From JBPESN01 sp051710625 (GTDB lineage Bacteria > Pseudomonadota > Gammaproteobacteria > Enterobacterales > Enterobacteriaceae): 21,574 bases of DNA. Every line of letters starts with the position of its first letter. Position 1 is the first letter of the stretch. The notes under the pieces were generated by a model, which worked only from the letters and a program-made list of their open reading frames with translations, made no database searches and was not told the DNA's origin. The DNA lies in the NCBI RefSeq assembly GCF_051710625.1, contig NZ_JBPESN010000039.1, forward strand, positions 1 through 21,574. Reading direction: 5' to 3'. Both the position numbers and the translations under genes were made by a program. Below, piece by piece: positions 1 to 11,893 of this stretch.

Positions 1-207
1 CTCACGTATTTCGATTTGTTCCGGGGTTATGGGAGAGGCTTTTGGCGTTTTCCCCTGTCGCTCATCACGCAGTTGTTTTACCCATTTCGTCATCGTAGAA
101 AAGCCGACGTCCATGGCTTTTGCTGCTTGCGCGGCGGTGTAATTTTGGTCGACAACCAGTTGAGCGGATTCGCGTTTGAATTCAGGACTAAAATTTCTTC
201 TTTTCAT
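1..207 (-). CDS. IS3-family OrfA (transposase N-terminal HTH protein), partial
   Basis: The ATG at 207 opens a frame starting MKRRNFSPEFKRESAQLV, the typical N-terminus of an IS3-family OrfA. It has a helix-turn-helix of the transposase_8 type (AKAMDVGFSTMTKWVKQLR, residues about 29-47) that binds the element's terminal repeats. The frame is open to the window edge (69 codons). It keeps the KASPITPEQIEIRE stretch that precedes the leucine-zipper region, so this copy may be less damaged than the full copy at 13212, which is frameshifted just after the equivalent point. Whether its OrfB is intact cannot be seen here. Confidence 0.85.
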   Translation of the reverse strand, partial: MKRRNFSPEFKRESAQLVVDQNYTAAQAAKAMDVGFSTMTKWVKQLRDERQGKTPKASPITPEQIEIRE

Positions 208-279
208 TGGTGCACCCGTGTTGTTCTGAGGTGAGCATATCACCTCTGTTCAGGTGGCCAAATTCAGTGTGCCACTACA
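1..279 (-). mobile_element. IS3-family element, 5' part (copy A, cut by window edge)
   Basis: The outer end lies at 279, where the plus strand ends in ccactaca, the reverse complement of the TGTAGTGG terminus also seen at 13212 and 21398. Read on the minus strand, the sequence is nearly identical to the first ~280 bp of the full copy at 13212-14463, with the same leader and the same orfA start. It is in opposite orientation to the two other copies in the window. The remainder of the element lies before position 1. Its end is only 15 nt past the sufE stop codon. Confidence 0.93.
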
Positions 280-294
280 GAACGGCGAACGCGG

Positions 295-711
295 TTACTG
301 GCGCGCGGCAGCCTGGGCACGAATGCCCCGGACCATGGCTTCCAACCCTTGCGATCGGGACGACGTCAGGTGCTGGGTAAGCGCCAGCGCGTCGAAAAAG
401 GACCGCACGTCATAGGCAACAATCTCCGCCGGCGTCAGCCCCTGATAGAGGATAAACACCATGGCGATAAGCCCTTTCACAATGGCGGCGTCGCTGTCGC
501 CGTACAGCTGGACGCTGCCATCGGCCTGGGTCGACAGGACAATCCATACCTGACTTTGGCAGCCGCCTATCAGATTATCCGGCGTGCGCATCTCCGCCGA
601 CAGCGGCGGTAGTTGCCCGCCCAGTTCAATAATATACAGATACTTCTCTTCCCAATTGCCGCAGCGGGAAAAATTGCGCAGCAATTTATCTTTATCAGGC
701 AGATTCGCCAT
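295..711 (-). CDS. sufE: SufE, sulfur acceptor for SufS
   Basis: This 138-aa protein accepts persulfide sulfur from the cysteine desulfurase SufS and passes it to the SufBCD scaffold in the cytosol. It matches E. coli SufE along its whole length: N-terminal LPDKDKLLRNF, then GGCQSQVW with the sulfur-accepting Cys51, then GDSDAAIVKGL, and the C-terminal LTQHLTSSRSQGLEAM. It is the last gene of the suf operon and starts 24 nt after sufS, with a GGGGAG ribosome-binding site about 9 nt before the ATG. No frameshift or stop is seen. An IS end lies 15 nt after its stop codon, so the ldtE gene that follows sufE in E. coli is no longer its neighbour, and no terminator is visible in the gap. Confidence 0.97.
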   Translation of the reverse strand: MANLPDKDKLLRNFSRCGNWEEKYLYIIELGGQLPPLSAEMRTPDNLIGGCQSQVWIVLSTQADGSVQLYGDSDAAIVKGLIAMVFILYQGLTPAEIVAYDVRSFFDALALTQHLTSSRSQGLEAMVRGIRAQAAARQ

Positions 712-735
712 CGTTACGTGCTCCCCTGTCGGCTA

Positions 736-1959
736 TCAGCCCAGCAAACGCTGCACCCGCACCAGACCGGCCACCAGCCGGTCAATATCGTCGCGATCGG
801 TATACATAGCAAGCGACGCACGGCACATACTCGCCACCTGGAAATAGGCCATCAGCGGCATGGCGCAGTGGTGGCCGGTGCGGATGGCGATACCGTATTG
901 ATCGAGGAAGCTGCCCACATCATAAGCATGGTGTTTCCCCAAATTGAACGCGATAACGCCGGTGCGATCGTCAGGCCCGTACAGGGTCAGGTCCGGCACC
1001 TGCTGCAACGCTTCGAGCGTATAGCGCATCAGTTCGTGCTCATAGGCTTGAATGCTGTCCAGCCCCCCCTGTTCAATATAGGCGATCGCGGCGCCCAGCC
1101 CCATCATGCCGGCGGTATGGGGCGAGCCTGCCTCAAAACGCCAGGGCGCATCGTTGAAGGTGGTGCCTTCGGTCAAATCGACGGTGCGAATCATCGAACC
1201 GCCGCCTTCCCAAGGCGGCATGGCGTCCAGCAATGCTTTCCTGGTGTAGAGAATACCAATACCCGTCGGACCATAGATCTTATGGCCTGAGAACACATAA
1301 AAGTCGCAATCCAGCGCCTGCACGTCCACCTGCTGATGCATGACGCCTTGCGCGCCGTCTACCAGCACCACCGCGCCGCAGGCTGCGCGCACTTTAGCGA
1401 TAAGTTCCGGCAGGGGATTGAGGGTGCCGAGCACATTGGAAACCTGGGTGACGGCAAACAGGCGGGTGCGATCATCAATCAACGCCGGCAGTTTGGCTAC
1501 GTCAAGCGTGCCGTCGGGCAACAGCGGAATATAGCGCAGCAACAGCTGCTTTTCTTCAGCCAGCATTTGCCAGGGAACAATATTGGCGTGATGCTCCATC
1601 TCGGTGATAAGAATATTATCGCCGGGCTGAAGATGCTGCCGTCCCCAGCTATTGGCCACCAGGTTGATGCCTTCGGTGGCGCCTTTAACGAACACGATTT
1701 CATCCGCCGAGGCAGCATTAATAAAACGCGCCACCTGTTGACGCACGTTTTCCATGCGGGTCGTGGCTTCGCTGCTTAAGGTATGAATACCGCGGTGCAC
1801 CGCGGCGTATCCCTGGCGATAATAGTCGCTTTCACAATCGATCACGGCGTTAGGCTTTTGCGCACTCGCCGCGCTGTCGAGATAGGTCAGCGGCTTATCG
1901 TTTACCTGCCGCGCCAAAATGGGAAAGTCAGACCGGATTCGCGCAATGGGATAGGTCAT
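736..1959 (-). CDS. sufS: SufS, PLP-dependent cysteine desulfurase
   Basis: This 407-aa type II cysteine desulfurase converts cysteine to alanine and holds the sulfur as a persulfide on a cysteine for transfer to SufE. Visible active-site features are the PLP Schiff-base lysine in SGHKIYGPTG (K227), the cofactor-stacking histidine in EMEHHANIVPW, the catalytic cysteine in RTGHHCAMPLM (C365) and the C-terminal CRASLAMY motif. The length is essentially that of E. coli SufS (406 aa) and the gene is unbroken. Its ATG overlaps the sufD stop in an ATGA, which suggests translational coupling. The enzyme works with SufE, encoded immediately downstream. Confidence 0.97.
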   Translation of the reverse strand: MTYPIARIRSDFPILARQVNDKPLTYLDSAASAQKPNAVIDCESDYYRQGYAAVHRGIHTLSSEATTRMENVRQQVARFINAASADEIVFVKGATEGINLVANSWGRQHLQPGDNILITEMEHHANIVPWQMLAEEKQLLLRYIPLLPDGTLDVAKLPALIDDRTRLFAVTQVSNVLGTLNPLPELIAKVRAACGAVVLVDGAQGVMHQQVDVQALDCDFYVFSGHKIYGPTGIGILYTRKALLDAMPPWEGGGSMIRTVDLTEGTTFNDAPWRFEAGSPHTAGMMGLGAAIAYIEQGGLDSIQAYEHELMRYTLEALQQVPDLTLYGPDDRTGVIAFNLGKHHAYDVGSFLDQYGIAIRTGHHCAMPLMAYFQVASMCRASLAMYTDRDDIDRLVAGLVRVQRLLG

Positions 1960-3242
1960 ACCGCCACCCCCTGTAAAGCATCGGCGATACGCGCCAGTAC
2001 CGTGTCGCGCACCCCTTCGTCGCCAATCGCTTCCGTCACTTCCGCCGCGAAAGCATAAATGATCATCTGCTGGGCGTCTTCACAAGTGATGCCGCGCGAA
2101 CGCAGGTAAAACATCTGCTGCTCGTCGATTCGCCCCACGGTGGCACCATGACTGCATTTCACGTCATCGGCATAAATTTCCAGCTGCGGTTTGGTGTCCA
2201 CCTCCGCCAGGCGATCGAGCAGCAGATTATTATTGGTCATCTGACCGTCGGTTTTCAGCGCATGCTTGGCCACTTTAATCAGGCCATTGAACACGCCCTT
2301 GCCGCGATCGCGGGCGATCACTTTGTGCAGCTGGCGGCTCATGCAATGGTTTTTATTGTGCTCAAGATAGGTGCGGGTATCGCTTATATCCTGCCACGAC
2401 GGCAACAGCAGGCTGTTTATCGCCAGATCAGCGCCTTCGCCGTTCAGCTGCGCGCTGGTCTGATGTCGGGTCAATCCCGCGCCGAGAATAAAAGTGCTGC
2501 TGCGCACTACCGTATCGCGGCCCACGCTGATATCGTTATGGCTAAAGTGATAGCTGGCGCGGCTTTCAAAAGCCAGTTTAATATGGCTCAGGTGCGCATT
2601 ATCACCGACCGCCAAAGTGGTACGGGCGCCGCTAAAATGCCCCTGGGCATCGACGCTGGTGAAATGTTCGATAATTTGCCCCTGCGCACCGGACTCGATA
2701 TTGATATGATGGCGGTAATGCAGCGTGCTCAGCGCTTCTTTGTCCTCACTGCCCTGGCTGATATGCAGCAGATACAGCGGGCGCTGCGCCGCTTTGCCCG
2801 CCGGCAGGCGGATGCGGGTGGTTTCCTGACTCAGGCTTTCGGTCAAATGCAAAAACACCTCCGGCTGAATGGGCGCAGGCAGCGCCCGACGGGCGGCCCC
2901 TTCCTCCACCTCGATTTGCCACAGGCCAGTATCGCTATCGCTCAGCGTCGGCGCAAAGCGGCCATCGACAAACACCAACCGGTAGACATCCAGCGTCAGA
3001 CTGAGGGCATCGCGCACGGCAGCGGACACCGCGCGGGCGGTGGCGGGCGCAAAGCGGTGCGCCAACAGTCCGTCAAGTGGGGTGTATTTCCAATGCTCGT
3101 GCTGGCGGGTGGGCAGCCCCAGACGTTCCACGTCCCTCCAATGGGCGTAAGCCTCGGCGGAGCGCCCCGCGCTCTGACCGGCAAACAATTGGTGCCATTG
3201 AGTCAGCGCGCGGGCGTTACTGTTGTTCGGTAAGCCAGCCAT
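1956..3242 (-). CDS. sufD: SufD, Fe-S scaffold subunit
   Basis: SufD partners SufB and the ATPase SufC in the SufBC2D complex that builds Fe-S clusters, and it is needed for iron delivery. The MAGLPN start at 3242 is preferred over an in-frame upstream ATG at 3257. It matches the E. coli N-terminus and has a GAGGAG site about 7 nt upstream, inside the end of sufC. The gene therefore overlaps sufC by 26 nt, as in E. coli. The 428-aa product keeps the conserved C-terminal core: KTDGQMTNNNLL, EVDTKPQLEIYADDVKCSHG with the functionally important His, and FYLRSRGI. The frame is intact. The N-terminal half is more diverged from E. coli than the core, as is usual for this family. Confidence 0.96.
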   Translation of the reverse strand: MAGLPNNSNARALTQWHQLFAGQSAGRSAEAYAHWRDVERLGLPTRQHEHWKYTPLDGLLAHRFAPATARAVSAAVRDALSLTLDVYRLVFVDGRFAPTLSDSDTGLWQIEVEEGAARRALPAPIQPEVFLHLTESLSQETTRIRLPAGKAAQRPLYLLHISQGSEDKEALSTLHYRHHINIESGAQGQIIEHFTSVDAQGHFSGARTTLAVGDNAHLSHIKLAFESRASYHFSHNDISVGRDTVVRSSTFILGAGLTRHQTSAQLNGEGADLAINSLLLPSWQDISDTRTYLEHNKNHCMSRQLHKVIARDRGKGVFNGLIKVAKHALKTDGQMTNNNLLLDRLAEVDTKPQLEIYADDVKCSHGATVGRIDEQQMFYLRSRGITCEDAQQMIIYAFAAEVTEAIGDEGVRDTVLARIADALQGVAV

Positions 3243-3963
3243 AGCCTTGCTCCTCAAGCTGTTTCACCAGGGAAAAATCTCCGGATTTCACAATGCGGCC
3301 CTGATATAGCACATGAACGTGGTCGGGTTGGATATAGTCCAGAATACGCTGATAGTGGGTGACGATAATGAAGGAACGTTTGCCGTCACGCAGGGTATTT
3401 ACGCCGTGGGCGACAATCTTCAGCGCATCGATATCCAGACCGGAGTCCGTCTCATCCAGAATGCACAAATCCGGCTCCAGCGCTGCCATTTGCAGGATAT
3501 CATTACGTTTTTTCTCGCCGCCGGAAAAGCCCACGTTCACCGACCGGGTCAGCAGATCGGCCGGCATTTTCAACAGTTCAATCTTGGCGTCGATAAAATC
3601 AGCAAAATCGAAGCGGTCCAGCGGCGGCTGTTCGCGGTATTTGCGCACAGCATTGACGGCCGTCTGCAGGAAAAACTGGTTGCTGACGCCCGGGATTTCC
3701 ACTGGGTATTGGAACGCCATGAACACGCCTTCGCCTGCGCGCTCTTCCGGCTCTAGCGCGAGCAGATCACGACCTTTGAACATGACGTCCCCGGAGGTAA
3801 CCTCATAATCTTCGCGCCCGGCAAGCGTCGCGGATAGGGTACTCTTCCCGGAGCCGTTCGGCCCCATGATGGCATGGACATCGCCGGGTTTCACTTCTAG
3901 ATTCAGTCCCTTGAGGATTACGTTGTCTTCCACGCTGACGTTCAAATCTTTAATCGATAACAT
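3217..3963 (-). CDS. sufC: SufC, ABC-type ATPase of the Suf scaffold
   Basis: This 248-aa cytosolic ATPase drives the conformational change of SufBC2D during cluster assembly. It is not a transporter despite its ABC fold. Visible motifs are Walker A GPNGSGKS (residues ~34-41), the Q-loop region MAFQYPVEIPG, the signature FSGGEKKRNDILQ, Walker B LCILDETDSGLD and the switch histidine in IIVTHYQR. It is the same length as E. coli SufC and unbroken. It follows sufB after a 64-nt gap, wider than in E. coli, that carries an AAAGGA ribosome-binding site. Its 3' end overlaps sufD. Confidence 0.97.
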   Translation of the reverse strand: MLSIKDLNVSVEDNVILKGLNLEVKPGDVHAIMGPNGSGKSTLSATLAGREDYEVTSGDVMFKGRDLLALEPEERAGEGVFMAFQYPVEIPGVSNQFFLQTAVNAVRKYREQPPLDRFDFADFIDAKIELLKMPADLLTRSVNVGFSGGEKKRNDILQMAALEPDLCILDETDSGLDIDALKIVAHGVNTLRDGKRSFIIVTHYQRILDYIQPDHVHVLYQGRIVKSGDFSLVKQLEEQGYGWLTEQQ

Positions 3964-4027
3964 GTTTCATTTTTCCTTTAACCCGACCTGTCGAGCCGTC
4001 CGGGCAGCAAACGCGGTAGCGTGGCCC

Positions 4028-5533
4028 TTAGCCCACGCTGTGTTCAAGGCTGATAGCCAGTAATTTTTGGGCTTCCACGGCAAACTCCAGCGGCAGCTCG
4101 GAGAACACATCCTTGCAAAAGCCGTTGACGATCATCGAAATTGCATCGTCTTCGCTAATCCCGCGCTGGCGGCAGTAGAACAGCTGATCTTCGCCGATAC
4201 GCGAGGTCGTCGCCTCGTGCTCCAGCTGCGCGGTATTATTGCGCGCTTCCACATAAGGAAACGTATGTGCGCCGCATTCGCTGCCGATAAGCATGGAGTC
4301 ACACTGGGTAAAATTACGTGCGTTGGTGGCAGTCGGCATGATTTTCACCAGCCCGCGATAGGTGTTTTCACTCTGGCCGGCCGATATCCCCTTCGAGATA
4401 ATGGTCGAACGGGTATTTTTGCCGATGTGGATCATCTTGGTGCCGGTATCTGCCTGCTGGCGGCCGTTGGTCAGCGCGACCGAGAAGAATTCCCCCACCG
4501 AATTGTCGCCGCGCAAAATCACGCTCGGGTACTTCCAGGTGATGGCCGAACCGGTTTCGGACTGCGTCCAGGACATTTTGGCGTTTTCACCCGCGCACAG
4601 CGCACGCTTGGTGACAAAATTGAGAATACCGCCCTCGGCCTCGCTGCCGGCGAACCAGTTTTGCACCGTGGAATACTTCACTTCAGCATCTTTCAGAACA
4701 ACGACTTCCACCACTGCCGCATGCAGCTGATAGCTGTCGCGCACCGGCGCCGAGCAGCCCTCAATATAGCTGACATAGCTGCCCTCATCGGCAATCAGGA
4801 CAGTCCGCTCAAACTGGCCGGTTTTGGCGGCGTTGATACGGAAATACGTCGACAGCTCCATCGGGCAGCGCACACCTTTCGGCACATAAACGAATGTCCC
4901 GTCGGAGGCGACCGCCAAGTTGAGCGCGGCAAAGAAGTTATCGTTAGCGGGTACCACGCTGCCCAAATACTGGCGCACCAGTTCGGGGTGCTCATGGATA
5001 GCCTCACCGAAGGAGCAGAAGATAATCCCCTGCTCCGCCAGCTTATGGCGATAGGTGGTGGAAACCGACACCGAATCGAAAATCGCATCGACCGCGACCT
5101 CACTGCCTTCGCGTACCGGCACGCCGAGCTGGTTGAACGCTTGTTCCACTTCATCGGTCAGGTAGTTTTTTGCCCCTTCCGCGCCGGACTGCTGCGTAGC
5201 GCCGGGCTGAGAGTCGCACGTATCATCGCAGGCGCCGCACGACGGTGCCGAATAGTAACTGTAATCGTTATAGTCGAGCGGCTTGTACTTGGCTTTCAGC
5301 CAATGCGGCTCGTCCATTTCCAGCCAGGCGCGATAGGCATTGAGGCGAAGCTCCAGCATCCACTCCGGCTCATCGCGTTTCGCCGAGATAGCGCGCACCA
5401 CGTCTTCACTGATGCCGTGCGCCAGTTCTTCGGTGGCCAATTGGGTAAAGAAGCCTTCTTTGTAAGGCTCGCTTTTCACCCAGGGCTGCGTTGCGTCAAT
5501 CGCCTCGGGGGTGTCAGTATTGCTTCGTGCCAT
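4028..5533 (-). CDS. sufB: SufB, Fe-S scaffold subunit
   Basis: SufB is the main sulfur-accepting scaffold subunit of SufBC2D. The 501-aa frame is a few residues longer than E. coli SufB (495 aa). The difference is near residues 105-118, after the SCGACDDTCDSQPGA stretch. Residues known to matter are kept: the persulfide cysteine in YIEGCSAPVRD, the interface cysteine in RNFTQCDSMLIG and the EHE triad in LEHEATTSRIGEDQLFYC. One change is at the E. coli YVECRNN site, which reads YVEARNN here. That cysteine is not among the residues I know to be essential. It starts 13 nt after sufA and shows no lesions. Confidence 0.97.
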   Translation of the reverse strand: MARSNTDTPEAIDATQPWVKSEPYKEGFFTQLATEELAHGISEDVVRAISAKRDEPEWMLELRLNAYRAWLEMDEPHWLKAKYKPLDYNDYSYYSAPSCGACDDTCDSQPGATQQSGAEGAKNYLTDEVEQAFNQLGVPVREGSEVAVDAIFDSVSVSTTYRHKLAEQGIIFCSFGEAIHEHPELVRQYLGSVVPANDNFFAALNLAVASDGTFVYVPKGVRCPMELSTYFRINAAKTGQFERTVLIADEGSYVSYIEGCSAPVRDSYQLHAAVVEVVVLKDAEVKYSTVQNWFAGSEAEGGILNFVTKRALCAGENAKMSWTQSETGSAITWKYPSVILRGDNSVGEFFSVALTNGRQQADTGTKMIHIGKNTRSTIISKGISAGQSENTYRGLVKIMPTATNARNFTQCDSMLIGSECGAHTFPYVEARNNTAQLEHEATTSRIGEDQLFYCRQRGISEDDAISMIVNGFCKDVFSELPLEFAVEAQKLLAISLEHSVG

Positions 5534-5546
5534 AATGATTCATCGC

Positions 5547-5921
5547 TCAAAGGCCAAAGCTTTCGCCGCACCCGCAGGCGTGCTGAGCTTTGGGATTGTT
5601 AAATTTGAATACGTGGTTCAACCCTTCCTGTACGTAATCCAGTTCCGTGCCATCAATGAAAGGCATTGCTTTTAGCGGCACATACAGCCTGGCGCCGTCA
5701 TGTTCGTAGACGAGATCGCTGTCATCGGTCTGGGTAACCTTCTCCACGACATAGTTGAAGCCGGCGCAACCGGACTGTTTCACGTTAAGCCGCAATCCCA
5801 GCATGGAGGGGTCGCTTTCTACCAGGTGCAGAATCTGACGGGCGGCGGAATCGGTTATCGTCAAGCCGCGCCAGATATTCTCCTCCAGGGAGAACGTCTC
5901 AACCTTATTGTCTACTTGCAT
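5547..5921 (-). CDS. sufA: SufA, A-type Fe-S carrier
   Basis: This 124-aa A-type carrier takes clusters from SufBC2D to target apoproteins. The three ligand cysteines are present: C52 in KQSGCAGFNYVV, and C116 and C118 in HACGCGESFG near the C-terminus. It is the first gene of the sufABCDSE operon. The ATG at 5921 has a GAGGT ribosome-binding site about 8 nt upstream. The N-terminal 15 residues differ from E. coli, as is common for the flexible leader of this family. The core is intact. Confidence 0.96.
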   Translation of the reverse strand: MQVDNKVETFSLEENIWRGLTITDSAARQILHLVESDPSMLGLRLNVKQSGCAGFNYVVEKVTQTDDSDLVYEHDGARLYVPLKAMPFIDGTELDYVQEGLNHVFKFNNPKAQHACGCGESFGL

Positions 5922-5968
5922 CAGGTTTACCTCATGACGTTACAAGCTGATACTCGGAAAACCCGCCT

Positions 5969-5996
5969 ATGTTAAAGAGTTGTATTTTTTCTTCAA
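5969..5996 (-). promoter_or_regulatory. Candidate sigma-70 promoter of the suf operon
   Basis: On the minus strand TTGAAG (5996-5991) and TAACAT (5974-5969) are separated by 16 nt, about 50 nt upstream of the sufA ATG. In E. coli suf is driven from one promoter controlled by Fur, IscR, OxyR and IHF. I could not make out an IscR or OxyR site with confidence here. Confidence 0.45.
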
Positions 5997-6321
5997 CCTT
6001 GACCTTTATAGGTGAATAGGCCGTTTTATGGGAAATAGCTGTAGTTATCGCCGGCAAGCACTGTGTTTAGCCGCTATTCCCATTATTTTTCTAGGGCTAT
6101 TTCACCGCTAATACCCTGATTTTCCGTATGTATGAAAAGAAAAGATCATTTTTTTAATATTAAAACTTTCTGCCCCGTGGCTAAAGCGAATATTCATAAA
6201 AATAAACCATTTTTATAACAGGTGAAAAAATAATTCGTCATTTTCGCTCAGTAAATAGTTAATAGGAAAATAACCCTAAAATGCGATGGAAATAAGTGTA
6301 GCGGCGCTGTTGTCTTTATTT

Positions 6322-6340
6322 GATGATAATTATCATTAGC
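6322..6340. promoter_or_regulatory. Fur box (ferric uptake regulator site)
   Basis: The 19-mer GATGATAATTATCATTAGC matches the classical Fur consensus GATAATGATAATCATTATC at 15 of 19 positions by my count. It contains the perfect 14-bp palindrome ATGATAATTATCAT. Fur with Fe2+ represses through such sites. The suf operon is a known Fur target in E. coli, but this box is about 400 bp from the sufA ATG and 330 bp from the MFS start, farther than usual. Its target is therefore uncertain. Confidence 0.7.
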
Positions 6341-6671
6341 GTAGCTGCTGGCCGATTACTCTTTTCAATAGTGTCTTCAATTATCGGGGTCAAGGCGCCC
6401 TCTCTGGTATTGATAACAATTGTATCACAAAAGCACCGACGGCGGCAGGCTCTTCTGTGCCCCGTCCGGACAGCGTTATAGGTAAAGCCCTCGCGCCGCC
6501 TCCCCTTTGGCTAACTGTCCGTTGACGGGTTGGCGTGCCCCGGCCGCCTCTGGCGCAACCCGCCGTCGGTGCGCTAAATCAGCTAAGCTCCCTCCGGGTA
6601 CATTTCTGATTTCCCTAATCCAGGTGTAGCGCTATGCTGCATCCCTTGGTGATTTCCCGCTGGATCCTGTT

Positions 6672-7872
6672 ATGCCCACGTCCGACCGCCCCGCCGCGTC
6701 ACTCGCGGCACCAGAGTTGAATAAGCGCATCATCCCTATCGTCTTCTTTGCCTTTATTTGCTATTTGACCATTGGTATTCCCCTGGCCATCCTGCCGGGC
6801 TTTACACACACCACGCTGGGTTTTTCGACCCTGCTCGCCGGTATCGCCATCAGTCTGCAATATTTCAGCACCCTGGCCAGCCATCCCTATGCCGGCCGCT
6901 GCGCCGATCTGCTGGGACCGAAGAAAATCGTTCTCATCGGCCTGCTGTGCTGCGCGTTGAGCGGCACCTGCTATATGATGGCCCGCGCTACCCCTGCCCG
7001 TCCAGTGCTCAGTCTCAGCTGCCTTTTTACCGGCCGGCTGTTGCTTGCTGGGCGTTGGAGAAAGCTTCGCCAGCATCGGCTCCATGCTGTGGGGAATTGG
7101 CGCAGTCGGACAGCGGCACACCAGCCGCGTTATTTCCTGGAACGGCGTGGCCACCTCTATGGCGCAATCGCCGTTGGCGCGCCGCTGGGGGTGTTTCTCG
7201 AACATCTCGGCGGGTTAACGCTGGTCGGCGAATTTATCCTGTTTGCCGGTATCGGCGCCTGGCGGGTCGCACTGCGGCGTCCCGCGGTCAGCGTAAGCGC
7301 CGGCAGGCGTATTCCGTTTACCGCAGTCGTAGGCAAAGTCTGGCTGTTTGGTCTGGTACTGGGTCTGGGACCGCTGGGTTTTGGCGTCATCGTCAGCTTC
7401 ATCACGTTATATTTTGTTGAACGCGGCTGGAGCGGCGCCGCCTTCGCCCTGACGCTGATGAGCTGCGCGTTTGTCGGGGTAAAATTGGTGCTGGGCAACG
7501 GTATCGGCCGTTTTGGCGGCCGCCGGGTGGCACTGCTGTCTTTTGTGGTTGAAACTGCGGGGCTGCTGCTGCTCTGGGCGCCGCCGGTTGCGGCGATAGC
7601 GAGTCTCGGCGCGCTGCTGACCGGTGCCGGTTTCTCGCTGGTGTTTCCAGCGCTGGGGGTGGAGGTTATGAAACAGATCCCGACACAAAATTAGGGCACC
7701 GCACTGGTCACCTACTGCGCATTCCTCGATCTGGCGCTCGGCGTGGCCGTGTCTGCTGCCGGCCTGGTGATGTCTCATCCTGGGCATGTCGTGGATCTAT
7801 CTGGCCGCCGCGCTGATGGCGGTGCTGCCGGCGCTGTTGACGCTGCGGTTAAAGCAAACGGCGCCGGCGTAA
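6672..7872 (+). pseudogene. Broken MFS transporter, YhhS/YfcJ-like
   Basis: Translated pieces match the YhhS/YfcJ group of 12-TM major facilitator exporters of the inner membrane: ICYLTIGIPLAILPGF, the motif-A region GRCADLLGPKKIVLIG, GFGVIVSFITLYF, and GAGFSLVFPALGVEVMKQ. Four lesions are visible. A tandem TTGC duplication (7041-7048) shifts the frame by +4. A CT duplication (7155-7158) adds +2 and restores the frame, leaving about 37 codons misread. An in-frame TAG at 7692 replaces the Gln of QNQG. A further shift near 7760 precedes the ancestral C-terminus, which ends at TAA 7870-7872. The product cannot be functional. The gene is not at this locus in E. coli. Confidence 0.88.
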
Positions 7873-7918
7873 ATTCACTGTAACGGCGCCGGGCGCAGCC
7901 GCAGCCGTTCGGCCCGTC

Positions 7919-8323
7919 CAGAACGGCGGTGGTCAAGCGGGAGACGCAGGTCAGCTGCGCCGTATCGTCGGAAATGTGAATATCCCACACCTGGCGCGTG
8001 CGGCCGAGGTGAAACGGGCGGCATATCGCGCGCACCCCGCCGTCATAAACGCTGTGCAGATGATTGGCGTTGATATTAAGACCCACGATCCGCTAGTCCT
8101 CGCGGGTGCAGAGATAGCCGGCGGCGGAGCCTACCGTCTCCGCCAGCACCACTGAAGCGCCGCCATGTAAGATGCCGAAGGGCTGGCCGGGTGCGTTCAT
8201 CTAGCGGCATAACGGCTTCCAGCTCATACTCTTCCAGCCGGGTGTAATGAATCCCCAGATAACCTATCATGCATCCCCGGGCTATCTGATTAAATCTCTC
8301 CAGCGACGGCGTACGCGTCCAAA

Positions 8324-8327
<4 letters not shown>
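7919..8327 (-). pseudogene. menI: Broken menI/ydiI, DHNA-CoA thioesterase
   Basis: MenI (YdiI) is a hotdog-fold thioesterase that hydrolyses 1,4-dihydroxy-2-naphthoyl-CoA in menaquinone synthesis. The N-terminal part (MIWTRTPSLERFNQ...LEAVMPLDERTR) and the C-terminal part (GLNINANHLHSV...VWDIHISDD...SRLTTAVL) match E. coli YdiI but lie in different frames. An extra C near 8186 (CGGCCAGCCC on the minus strand) shifts the frame just before the catalytic FGxLHGGAS segment. That segment is still legible in the shifted frame. A TAG at 8095-8093 then replaces the Gln of the GEQKVVGL region. The start overlaps the ancestral ydiJ stop in an ATGA. The true ancestral stop after TTAVL is not clear. Confidence 0.9.
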
Positions 8328-11617
<3,290 letters not shown>

Positions 11618-11893
11618 GGACGGTAAACCTGTTGTGTTAGAGCCTCATCAGGGCAATGTGGCGACCCCGTCGGCAGTAGCCGAACCTCACTGTTTTATCA
11701 TATTTTTTTGTCCATGTCCTGCCGGCCAAAAAAAATCCCGCGCCCACGGGCGAGGGGCGTGAATAACTCAACGAAAGTTTTCATTCGCCCCTGTCAAAAA
11801 ATGACGATATACCCCATCATTATGCTACTCGCCCACATCGGCCATCGTCAAGTCGCGGGCAACCCGTCGTTTGTTTGAGGAGAAAGGTGTTTC

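Larger units (their letters stand above)
5922..6671. other. 750-bp gene-free intergenic region between sufA and the MFS pseudogene
   Basis: No open frame resembling a protein is visible on either strand. The sufA-proximal 400 bp is strongly AT-rich, with many A/T runs, and contrasts with the GC-rich surroundings. It holds the candidate suf promoter and, at 6322-6340, a Fur box. At about 6411-6427 an imperfect inverted repeat around ACAATTGT could be an operator of unknown identity. The part from 6430 to 6671 is GC-rich and featureless. In E. coli the space next to sufA is small, so this stretch is larger than expected and may include decayed sequence. Confidence 0.6.

Noticed and set aside
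2148..3233. Long plus-strand open frame opposite sufD, and a similar one at 4067-5602 opposite sufB
   Set aside because: These are antisense shadows of intact, GC-rich suf genes. They have no recognisable domains or ribosome-binding sites, and the sense proteins explain the sequence.
6430..6540. Possible RyhB-like sRNA downstream of the Fur box (AAAGCCCTCGCG resembles part of RyhB)
   Set aside because: The match is only about a dozen bases, with no terminator or matching promoter.
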